Shown here piece after piece: positions 6,625 to 12,586 of a DNA stretch of 14,773 nt (position 1 is the stretch's first letter; the number at the start of each line of letters is the position of its first letter). The notes beneath the pieces were generated by a model that searched no databases, was not told the origin of the DNA, and was given only the letters and a program-made list of their open reading frames with translations. This DNA is from an uncultured Roseburia sp. GTDB lineage: Bacteria; Bacillota; Clostridia; Lachnospirales; Lachnospiraceae. The DNA lies in the NCBI GenBank assembly GCA_947564765.1, contig CANODN010000020.1:1-14773 (forward strand), read 5' to 3'. The position numbers were made by a program, and so were the translations under genes.

Positions 6625-7833
6625 CTACTTATTTACGATTGCAATCTTAAGTCCGGTCATTGCAAGATTTGTTTTCAGCGCTTCGTTAATTTCCTCCAGG
6701 GGATATTTATGCGTAATCAGCTCTGCAAGAGGGAGACCGATTCCCTTTGCCCGTTTCAGGAAATCAAATGTTGTTGCATAGTCACGGAGGGTATATACCC
6801 AGGAGCCTACCAACGTGATTTCCTTAGAACATAAATCAAAATGCGGGTTAATCGTTGCATCACCGCCGTTTACAAAAAATCCAAGCTCGCAAAGTCCGCC
6901 GCCAGTACGGATAAATTTGTAAATGTTGGCATGTGCCGCCGGATTTCCTGTACACTGAAAGGCAAAATCTGCCAGATGTCCATCAAAGGAATCCTCTACT
7001 GCACCTGACAGCGCTTCAATTCCCTGAAAATCTTTAAAACTTACCGTATGGGATGCGCCCAAACGCTTTGCAAAATCAAGTCTGGTCTGATTGCCGTCTA
7101 CTGCCGTAATATTTTCAATTCCCATAGTCCGCAGTACTGCAATACAAATCAGTCCGATGGGACCGCAGCCCTGTACGACAACTCTGCTGTTAAACCGCAA
7201 AATACCTGTTGTCTTGGCCCGTTCCACTGCATGAATAAGAACAGCGCAGGGCTCGATCAGAATTCTGGAATCCAGATCCAAATCGCTTACATTAAATATT
7301 GTAGAACCGCCGCGAACCAATATGTAATCGGAAAACCATCCATTCAAATGAATATCGTCATCCGGCAGCAGACCGTATACGTCTGCATCTCCTACATTCT
7401 GCTTATTCAGATCATACATCGTAATGTCCGGATTATCCTTAAAGATCATACAGGTTACTACCTTATCACCAAGATGAAGGTCTTTTCCAGCACTGTCTTT
7501 TTTGACATTTTTTCCCATTTTTACAATCTCTCCGGTGCCTTCGTGCCCAAGAGCCACCGGAATAAGTCCGAAGGGATCTCGTTTAAATTCATGAGCGTCG
7601 GTGCCGCACACGCCGCACCCCTCAACCTTTACAAGAATATCGTCATCGCCTACCTTCGGCATAGGGAATTCTTTTATTTCGAATTTTTCCAACTCCGTAA
7701 GCATTGCCACATGAGCAGTGTCCGGAATCCCGGCCGCCGTGCCTGCAGCAGATGACGGAAGCTTCTCACTGCCGGATATCTGGTTCAGAATCTGTTTGAC
7801 GATCTGTTCCACATCCCGTTCGTTTACTGCCAT
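6625..7833 (-). CDS. Zinc-type (MDR) alcohol dehydrogenase, BMC-targeted; propanal/lactaldehyde reductase candidate
   Basis: A 402-residue medium-chain dehydrogenase expected to reduce propanal to 1-propanol and regenerate NAD+ inside the shell; it may also reduce lactaldehyde. The N-terminal extension (residues 2-19, VNERDVEQIVKQILNQIS) is an amphipathic encapsulation-type helix joined by an Ala/Gly/Ser linker to the enzyme at about residue 42. The catalytic zinc set is seen as GCGVCGTDAHEF (Cys76), GHEGTG (His97, Glu98) and EPCAVL, and the Rossmann glycine motif is GCGPIG (222-227). The four-Cys structural zinc lobe usual after GHEGTG is absent. ATG 7833 has GGAGG just upstream; an upstream in-frame ATG at 7911 lies inside the aldehyde dehydrogenase gene. 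Exact substrate not shown by sequence. Confidence 0.9.
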   Translation of the reverse strand: MAVNERDVEQIVKQILNQISGSEKLPSSAAGTAAGIPDTAHVAMLTELEKFEIKEFPMPKVGDDDILVKVEGCGVCGTDAHEFKRDPFGLIPVALGHEGTGEIVKMGKNVKKDSAGKDLHLGDKVVTCMIFKDNPDITMYDLNKQNVGDADVYGLLPDDDIHLNGWFSDYILVRGGSTIFNVSDLDLDSRILIEPCAVLIHAVERAKTTGILRFNSRVVVQGCGPIGLICIAVLRTMGIENITAVDGNQTRLDFAKRLGASHTVSFKDFQGIEALSGAVEDSFDGHLADFAFQCTGNPAAHANIYKFIRTGGGLCELGFFVNGGDATINPHFDLCSKEITLVGSWVYTLRDYATTFDFLKRAKGIGLPLAELITHKYPLEEINEALKTNLAMTGLKIAIVNK

Positions 7834-7849
7834 TTTCCTACCTCCTCTG

Positions 7850-9241
7850 TTATCGGATGCAAAGACTGTCTGACATGGTGCAGCGCCTTCTCTTTGTAAA
7901 TGCCTGCGCACTTGTCAGTCCTTCACCCGTTCTGGATGCAATCGTAAAAGTACAATAGCCTTCACCGCCAAATCCCAGCGCGGCATAACTCGGCCCGTTC
8001 TTTACTAAGATTGCTGTATCAATCGCTTTTGCATATGTTGTAATATGATCCACATTTTTGGAATGGATATGAGCAGAATGACGGTTGCCGTGCTCCAGCC
8101 ATACGGCTGTCTCCACACCCTCTTCAAAACTCTTTACTCGAACCATACCCAGAATCGGCATCATCAGCTCCTCCGTAATCAAAGGATGCTCTTTCTCTCC
8201 TTCAAATACGATACATCTGATTTCCGGTCCTGCTTCTACGCCTACCATGGACAAAAGCTCTCTTGCACTTCTTCCCACGCATTTTCGGTTCAGTGCTCCC
8301 TTTGGCGTAATAACGGTAGACGTCAGCTTGTCCTGAATTTCTTTGCTTGCCAGATAACAGCCGTTTTCGGAAATCATATAATGCATCAGCTCATCTGCAA
8401 TGCCATCCAGTGCAACGATTTCCTTTTCCGCAATACAGGGAAGATTATTGTCAAAGGTACAGCCGTTTACGATATCCTGCGCCGCCTTTCTCACATCCGC
8501 CGTTTCGTCTACCAGTACGGGCGGATTGCCTGCTCCCGCGCCGATTGCCCGCTTTCCTGAGGAAAGCACTGCCGTTACCACACCCGGACCTCCGGTGGCT
8601 ACCAGAAGCGGTATTGCCGGATGCTTCATCATAATGGAGCTTGTTTCCAGCGTCGGCACTTCTACAGTAACCGCTACATGATCCGGTCCGCCGGCTTCCA
8701 AAGAAGCCTCATTGATCATATTAATTGTATAAATTGTTGTTTTCTTTGCGTTTGGGTGGGGATTAAATACTACCGTATTGCCTCCCGCAATCATACCTAT
8801 GGAATTACAGATAACCGTTTCCGAAGGATTGGTAGCTGGTGTAATCGCTCCGATTACGCCAAAGGGTCCCATTTCCACCAAGGTCAGTCCCCGGTCTCCC
8901 GACCACGCCGTAGTACTCAAATCCTCTGTACCGGGGGTTTTATCTGCTGTCAGATGATGCTTCATTATTTTATCACCGACATTTCCCATTCCTGTTTCAT
9001 TTACACCCATATTTGCAAGTATCTCTGCATTCTCATGGGTTTTCCTTCGGATCGCGGAAATAATCTTCTCTCTTTGATCCAAAGATAAATTGCGGACAAC
9101 CTTCTGTGCTTCGATAGACGCCGAAATTGCATCATTCATATTCTGAAATACGCCATGCATGCCCTCTACCTCAGCGGTTATCTGCATATTTGCCATGACC
9201 TTCTGCACGATACTGTGAATCATGTTCTCATCTACAGACAC
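7850..9241 (-). CDS. pduP: CoA-acylating propionaldehyde dehydrogenase (PduP-like), BMC-targeted
   Basis: Oxidises propanal with NAD+ and CoA to propanoyl-CoA; partner of PduL. The 463-residue length matches PduP/EutE. Motifs: PATNPSE (Rossmann nucleotide region), ATGGPGVV, GAGAGNPPVLVDE, and the catalytic Cys269 in FDNNLPCIAEKE. Residues about 5-19 (ENMIHSIVQKVMANM) form an amphipathic N-terminal encapsulation helix ahead of the core, which starts near residue 30. The start overlaps the end of the PduO-C-like gene by about ten bases (9232-9241), implying coupled translation. The C-terminus ends in a short basic, Cys-containing tail (KRRRCTMSDSLCIR). Confidence 0.96.
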   Translation of the reverse strand: MSVDENMIHSIVQKVMANMQITAEVEGMHGVFQNMNDAISASIEAQKVVRNLSLDQREKIISAIRRKTHENAEILANMGVNETGMGNVGDKIMKHHLTADKTPGTEDLSTTAWSGDRGLTLVEMGPFGVIGAITPATNPSETVICNSIGMIAGGNTVVFNPHPNAKKTTIYTINMINEASLEAGGPDHVAVTVEVPTLETSSIMMKHPAIPLLVATGGPGVVTAVLSSGKRAIGAGAGNPPVLVDETADVRKAAQDIVNGCTFDNNLPCIAEKEIVALDGIADELMHYMISENGCYLASKEIQDKLTSTVITPKGALNRKCVGRSARELLSMVGVEAGPEIRCIVFEGEKEHPLITEELMMPILGMVRVKSFEEGVETAVWLEHGNRHSAHIHSKNVDHITTYAKAIDTAILVKNGPSYAALGFGGEGYCTFTIASRTGEGLTSAQAFTKRRRCTMSDSLCIR

Positions 9242-9711
9242 GCTATTACCTCCTTTAATATGGATTTACCATAAGCAGCAAGATCTGTATCCTCAACAGC
9301 GCTGCCGCCTGACACTCCGATAGCGCCTATCATCGTATCTCCCACCATCAACGGTTCACCGCCGCCTAATATCATTACCTTTCCTTCATTGGAAAACTGA
9401 AGACCGTACAAATCCTGCCCCGGCTGACACAAACGCGACAGCTTCGCTGTTGACATCTGAAATGCCGTTGATGTATAGGTTTTATTCAGCGCCACATCAA
9501 AACTGCCGTAGTAAGCGCCATCCATACAATGCACTGCAATCGGCCGTCCCGACGCATCAGATACTGCAATCACAACCCGCATATCTGACTCCTTCGCCTT
9601 CTCCTCTACTTTTTTAATCAGTCCAACAGCCAGTTCCAGGGACATAACCTCTTTTACGATAGCGTTGCCGACGATACTCTCTACTGTTTTCTCCAGCTTT
9701 GATTTATCCAT
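9232..9711 (-). CDS. PduO C-terminal-like / GlcG-HbpS family protein (DUF336), stand-alone
   Basis: A 159-residue protein carrying only the GlcG/HbpS (PduO-C) domain, with LSLELAVGLIKKVEEKAKE, VVIAVSDASGRPIAVHCMDGA, LILGGGEP-like ILGGGEPL and GAIGVSGGSAVEDTDLA motifs. The adenosyltransferase domain of PduO is missing, which fits a B12-independent pathway. Residues 1-22 precede the usual family start and look like an amphipathic helix (KLEKTVESIVGNAIV), so it may be packaged. The family can bind haem or small organic ligands, but its role in BMCs is not established. It lies three bases after the aldolase gene and overlaps the aldehyde dehydrogenase gene. Confidence 0.88.
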   Translation of the reverse strand: MDKSKLEKTVESIVGNAIVKEVMSLELAVGLIKKVEEKAKESDMRVVIAVSDASGRPIAVHCMDGAYYGSFDVALNKTYTSTAFQMSTAKLSRLCQPGQDLYGLQFSNEGKVMILGGGEPLMVGDTMIGAIGVSGGSAVEDTDLAAYGKSILKEVIACL

Positions 9712-9714
9712 AGA

Positions 9715-10512
9715 TTATTTTCCCAGCTGTTCTAAAACCTTTTTTGTAATAGCAGCTACCAGCTCCTGGCTGTCCGATGTATCTGCAGAGGAAGAGCAGG
9801 AACCGCAGTTATGGCAGTTTGCTTTGCCTTTGTTCTGACACAAATCTGCCGGATGGCGTCCCGGAAGTCCCATTTTTCTTCTGATCTCGTACAGTTTCTC
9901 CACATTGGCAGGACTGAACTCCTTCGGTCCTCCAAGCTGTCTTGCTTTATACAAAAGTTCTGCATAGAATTCAACCGATTCCATTTTCATGTATGCCGCA
10001 AGCAGATCCGTAGACCAGGTCAAAGCGCCGTGGCTCTCCAGCAATACAGCATCAAAATGCTCCAGATACGGCTCCACTGCATCCGGAATTTCCATTGTAG
10101 AAGGTGTTCCGTAGGGTGCAATCGGTACGCATCCAAGTGCGATCACTGCCTCCGGCATAATCGGCTGCGTCAGTGGAATTCCTGCAATTGCAAAGCTTGT
10201 TGCAAATGTCGGGTGTGCGTGAACAACAGAGCCTACGTCCGGTCTCTTCTGATATACACGCATATGCATTTTAATCTCAGAAGAAGGCTTAAATCCTTTG
10301 TTTGCCTGAATCACATTTCCCTGGGCATCTACCTTACATATGTATTCCGGTGTCATAAAGCCTTTTGACACACCTGTCGGTGTACACAAAAATTCATTGT
10401 CATTCAGTTTCACGGAAATATTTCCGTCATTTGCTGCGACCATGTTGCGGTCATAAATTCTCTTGCCGATGTCGCAGATTTGTTTTTTGATTTCGTATTC
10501 GTTTTGTACCAT
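9715..10512 (-). CDS. Class II L-fuculose/L-rhamnulose-phosphate aldolase with C-terminal encapsulation peptide
   Basis: Zinc aldolase that splits fuculose-1-phosphate and/or rhamnulose-1-phosphate into DHAP and lactaldehyde, feeding 1,2-propanediol formation. The FucA-like core (residues 1-215) shows GNIS (30-33), TPTGVSKG (44-51), Glu79 in SSE, His98 and His100 in HAH, and His161 in ESHGAL, equivalent to the metal and acid residues of E. coli FucA. A tail follows: a Cys cluster (C225, C233, C236, C239), a Ser-rich linker, and an amphipathic helix SQELVAAITKKVLEQLGK at the extreme C-terminus, the layout known for BMC-linked aldolases. ATG 10512 is preceded by AAAAGGAG. The adjacent rhamnulokinase supports a rhamnulose substrate; fuculose is equally possible. 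Confidence 0.94.
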   Translation of the reverse strand: MVQNEYEIKKQICDIGKRIYDRNMVAANDGNISVKLNDNEFLCTPTGVSKGFMTPEYICKVDAQGNVIQANKGFKPSSEIKMHMRVYQKRPDVGSVVHAHPTFATSFAIAGIPLTQPIMPEAVIALGCVPIAPYGTPSTMEIPDAVEPYLEHFDAVLLESHGALTWSTDLLAAYMKMESVEFYAELLYKARQLGGPKEFSPANVEKLYEIRRKMGLPGRHPADLCQNKGKANCHNCGSCSSSADTSDSQELVAAITKKVLEQLGK

Positions 10513-10536
10513 GTTTTCTCCTTTTCTACTTTTTAT

Positions 10537-10561
10537 TTTATTTTAAAATTTTTAAAATAAA
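10537..10561. repeat. Near-perfect AT-only dyad in the leader before the aldolase gene
   Basis: Two 12-base arms (TTTATTTTAAAA and its reverse complement) flank one central T within the 49-base gap between the GTPase and aldolase genes. All bases are A or T. It is not followed by a U-run on the coding strand, so it does not look like a terminator. It could form a weak RNA hairpin upstream of the aldolase ribosome site, or be a protein-binding palindrome. Confidence 0.5.
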
Positions 10562-10563
10562 GT

Positions 10564-11016
10564 TCACGTTTCCCAGGGCATCACATCTCCCGGCTCCCGC
10601 AGATATTCCAGAATATCCGCAACCCCTTCTCCTGTTTTGGAACTGACAAAAAAGATTTTTTTACAGCCTGTGAGTTTCAGCCAATGCTCCGCCTGCTTTG
10701 GACGCGCATCTTCTCTGTCTGTTTTTGTCACGATTCCGATCACATCTCTGTTTACCATACAGGTAATATTAGGCGGATACAATGAATATGGTTCATTGGC
10801 TGCCAGCAGCAGACCTACCACATCGGCTTCATAGGAATACAGGGCAAGAGCCCGTCCCAGTTTTGCCGTCTGTATATATTCGCCGGGCGTATCGATAATC
10901 ACATCAAAATAATTGATGTACTGGGTTTTCCGATACAGAATGGTTTCCCCTTTCAGCGCTTGTGTCAGCGTCGTCTTTCCCGCTTCACTGCGCCCCATTA
11001 ATATGATTTTTTTCAT
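10564..11016 (-). CDS. PduV/EutP-like small GTPase, BMC-associated
   Basis: A 150-residue Ras-like GTPase of the EutP/PduV family. Visible motifs: P-loop GRSEAGKT (8-15), DTPGEY (G3), TKTD (G4) and SSKTGEG (G5). ATG 11016 overlaps the stop of the preceding PduU/EutS-like gene as ATGA, giving tight translational coupling. Six codons of open frame upstream are ignored because family members start MKKIILMG. In Salmonella, PduV reportedly sits on the outside of the compartment, contacts PduU and is linked to compartment movement (family knowledge). The pairing with a PduU-like gene here is consistent. Exact function unproven. Confidence 0.93.
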   Translation of the reverse strand: MKKIILMGRSEAGKTTLTQALKGETILYRKTQYINYFDVIIDTPGEYIQTAKLGRALALYSYEADVVGLLLAANEPYSLYPPNITCMVNRDVIGIVTKTDREDARPKQAEHWLKLTGCKKIFFVSSKTGEGVADILEYLREPGDVMPWET

Positions 11017-11366
11017 GTTTTTGTCAGCCGGCATATGGTATAGCCCAGCGTCTCCTCCGAATAACAGAGAATCGATTGTATCGCCGCTTCCACTTCAGAT
11101 ACTGTCCCTGTTACGATTACAGAACCGGAAAACCGGTCTACAAATCCAAGATCGGCACCGGAGGATTTCAAAGCAATATCCGCAATAATAATTGCCGTCT
11201 CCGCCGGACTCACAGTAAGTACGCCAATCGCTGATTTTGCATATTCCACTGCCGGATTTAACCCCAGCTTTTCATAAAGTACGCCATCCGGATTGGCGAT
11301 AATATGTGCCAGTGTAATCTGCTTTCCCGGAACCAGTTCCTGTATAATTCTCTGTTTCTCTTCCAT
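11013..11366 (-). CDS. PduU/EutS-like circularly permuted BMC-H shell protein; first gene of the BMC operon
   Basis: A 117-residue shell protein closely resembling EutS: RIIQELVPGKQITLAHIIANP at the N-terminus, IGVLTVSPAETAIIIADIALKSS, FVDRFSGSVIVTGTVSEVEAA, and a C-terminal YTICRLTKT. In this permuted class the hexamer carries a small beta-barrel over the pore, so it is usually closed. ATG 11366 has AAGGAG seven bases upstream. It is promoter-proximal, about 57 bases from the predicted transcription start, and overlaps the GTPase gene by four bases. Confidence 0.95.
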   Translation of the reverse strand: MEEKQRIIQELVPGKQITLAHIIANPDGVLYEKLGLNPAVEYAKSAIGVLTVSPAETAIIIADIALKSSGADLGFVDRFSGSVIVTGTVSEVEAAIQSILCYSEETLGYTICRLTKT

Positions 11367-11379
11367 ACTTCTGCTCCTT

Positions 11380-11421
11380 GTCAGACTTCACTGTCCCTGC
11401 CTGTTGCAGGAATCTTCTGAC
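11380..11421 (-). other. Possible leader hairpins in the BMC operon 5' untranslated region
   Basis: In the predicted 57-base leader, GTCAGA (11421-11416) can pair with TCTGAC (11385-11380) across a loop that itself holds a CCTG-CAA-CAGG hairpin (11410-11400). The distal arm abuts the AAGGAG ribosome site of the first gene. The pairs are short, so any regulatory role is speculative. Confidence 0.3.
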
Positions 11422-11429
11422 TTGTCTTC

Positions 11430-11458
11430 ATTATATAATAGCGCTCATGTAAAGTCAA
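11430..11458 (-). promoter_or_regulatory. Strong sigma-70/SigA-type promoter for the BMC operon
   Basis: Reading leftward, TTGACT (11458-11453) and a perfect TATAAT (11435-11430) are separated by exactly 17 bases. The -10 lies within a ten-base palindrome ATTATATAAT (11430-11439), and an AGCGCT palindrome sits in the spacer. RNA would begin near 11423 and reach ATG 11366 with a good ribosome site. It is in the 255-base non-coding stretch 11367-11621, shared with the divergent PHP gene. Near-consensus strength suggests control by a repressor, possibly the DeoR protein of this operon (inference). Confidence 0.85.
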
Positions 11459-11555
11459 CACAAAACCACGTTTTTTCATTTTGTTTTTGACCTTTTTTCC
11501 TGTTTTTCTTCTTTGTTTTTTGGTTTTTTGTTTTATTTTTATTGTTTTTCTATGG
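11459..11555 (-). promoter_or_regulatory. A-tract-rich upstream region (UP-element/curved DNA candidate)
   Basis: Upstream of the -35, the minus strand is a chain of A-tracts of four to six As broken by C, G or short GC pairs. Several centres are about ten bases apart, the geometry that bends DNA and binds the RNA polymerase alpha C-terminal domain. No ORF with family character is present in it; a Lys-rich open frame across it is a consequence of AAA/AAG composition. Confidence 0.55.
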
Positions 11556-11570
11556 TTTTTATGCCATAAT
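11542..11570 (+). promoter_or_regulatory. Candidate promoter for the PHP phosphoesterase gene
   Basis: Rightward, TTGTTT (11542-11547) and CATAAT (11565-11570) are 17 bases apart. The -10 is good (five of six) and the -35 weak (three of six). RNA would start about 45 bases before ATG 11622. It lies in very T-rich DNA, so chance matches are likely. Confidence 0.4.
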
Positions 11571-11621
11571 AAATCTATATACGGCACCATACCAATGAAA
11601 CATTTCCGGAAAGGAGCTTTT

Positions 11622-12359
11622 ATGCAAAACATTCCGATTCTATTAGATATTCATACCCACAGCCTTGCGAGCGGCCATGGTTCTTCCGATACCATTACGG
11701 ATATGGCCCGTTTTGCTGCAGACCATGCTCTGCAGATTCTCGGTATTTCAGAACACGGTCCCGCCACAAAGGCATCGGCCGGAAGCTCTTATTTTATGAA
11801 TCTGCGCCTTGCCGAACGCAGACGATTCGGCGTTTCTCTGCTGTACGGCATTGAACTCAATCTGCTGAACGAAAACGGAGACGTTGATCTGGATGACGCT
11901 TTGCTTCAAACCCTTGATTATGCGCTGGTGGGTATGCACCATCCGATTTTCACATCCGGCACAGCTTCTTCTAATACAGAGGCATTCATTCGTTCTATGA
12001 AACACCCTTCTGTTCGTTTCCTTGCTCATCCGGACGATGGAAGATTTCCTCTGGATTATGAACGGCTTCTTCAGGCTGCTGCCAGACACCATGTATATCC
12101 GGAAATCAACAATGCCTCCCTGATGCCAGGCGCATACCGGACAAACGGACATCAAAATGTCAGACGCATTCTTTCCATATGCAAAGACCTTAAGCTCCCC
12201 GTTCTGCTTTCCAGTGACAGCCACGGAAAAGAGCACATCGGTGATATGCACTGTATTTTTCCCCTTATTGATGCATGCGGCTTTCCGAAAGAGCTTATTC
12301 TTAATGCCAATCCCGCTCTTTTCAAACAGATTCTTTCTGCGCCTGCGGCTTCTGTCTAA
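11622..12359 (+). CDS. PHP-domain phosphoesterase, YcdX-like
   Basis: A 245-residue PHP-family metal-dependent hydrolase, the same length as E. coli YcdX. All nine metal ligands expected for YcdX can be placed: H11 and H13 (DIHTHS), H19, H45 (ISEHG), E78 (GIELN), H106 (MHHP), H136 (AHPDD), D199 and H201 (SDSHG), consistent with a trinuclear zinc site. The conserved EINNAS segment is at 161-166. ATG 11622 is chosen because AAGGAG is five bases upstream; the open frame extends left through T-rich non-coding DNA that encodes only a spurious hydrophobic stretch. It is the only rightward gene, divergent from the BMC operon and convergent with the 76-residue gene, sharing stop-codon bases. Physiological substrate unknown; a link to the BMC is not evident. 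Confidence 0.92.
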   Translation: MQNIPILLDIHTHSLASGHGSSDTITDMARFAADHALQILGISEHGPATKASAGSSYFMNLRLAERRRFGVSLLYGIELNLLNENGDVDLDDALLQTLDYALVGMHHPIFTSGTASSNTEAFIRSMKHPSVRFLAHPDDGRFPLDYERLLQAAARHHVYPEINNASLMPGAYRTNGHQNVRRILSICKDLKLPVLLSSDSHGKEHIGDMHCIFPLIDACGFPKELILNANPALFKQILSAPAASV

Positions 12360-12586
12360 AAATAATAAATCGGCATATCCTCTCCCAGTCCGAAACTTTC
12401 ATTGGGAAGTGCAGGCCTCTCCAGTATTCCGCGGTTTTGCTGATAGTCATTCTGCTTTGCAGCCTTCCCGGCGGATTTTGTCCTGCCCTTTTTTACAGGG
12501 GCTTTTTCTGTTTCCTGTGTCTCTGTTTCTGTTTTCTTTTCCGCCGCTTTTGCGGCTCTTTCCATACTTCCTTTACCTACTGCCAT
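12356..12586 (-). CDS. Small Lys/Ala/Glu-rich protein with aromatic C-terminal tail; candidate partner of the ParA-like ATPase
   Basis: A 76-residue protein not recognised by family. Residues 1-45 are low-complexity, rich in Ala, Lys, Glu and Thr, with basic residues near the N-terminus (GKGSMERAAKAAEKK) that could form a helix. The middle is Gln/Asn-containing, and the end, SFGLGEDMPIYYF, has acidic residues followed by four terminal hydrophobic/aromatic residues. The start overlaps the end of the ParA-like gene by 14 bases, with GGAG ten bases upstream, strongly suggesting coupled translation. Position, size, charge and disorder resemble McdB-type adaptors and other ParA partners that activate the ATPase through N-terminal basic residues (inference). 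Its stop (12356-12358) overlaps the convergent PHP gene's stop. Confidence 0.8.
   Translation of the reverse strand: MAVGKGSMERAAKAAEKKTETETQETEKAPVKKGRTKSAGKAAKQNDYQQNRGILERPALPNESFGLGEDMPIYYF
12485..12507 (+). terminator. Weak terminator-like hairpin downstream of the PHP gene
   Basis: Rightward, GCCCT (12485-12489) can pair with AGGG(G)C (12497-12502) with one bulged G, followed by five Ts. It lies about 125 bases after the PHP stop, inside the opposite-strand 76-residue gene. The stem is short, so it is only a candidate. Confidence 0.25.

Noticed and set aside
8045..8681. Several plus-strand open frames opposite the aldehyde dehydrogenase gene
   Set aside because: They overlap each other and the conserved PduP reading frame; no start signals or recognisable domains.
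11436..11452. CcpA (cre) catabolite-repression site in the BMC promoter spacer
   Set aside because: Only the GCGCT core fits; the flanking positions diverge from the cre consensus, so I do not call it.
11481..11621. N-terminal hydrophobic extension of the PHP protein resembling a membrane segment
   Set aside because: It is translated poly-T intergenic DNA; a good ribosome site five bases before ATG 11622 and family length comparison put the real start there.
11381..11632. Minus-strand Lys-rich open frame across the intergenic region
   Set aside because: It is a by-product of A-tract DNA (AAA/AAG codons), covers the mapped-looking promoter, and has no domain.
12542..12555. GCCGC-TTTT-GCGGC hairpin as a terminator
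   Set aside because: No U-run follows on either strand and it is inside Ala/Lys codons of the small gene.
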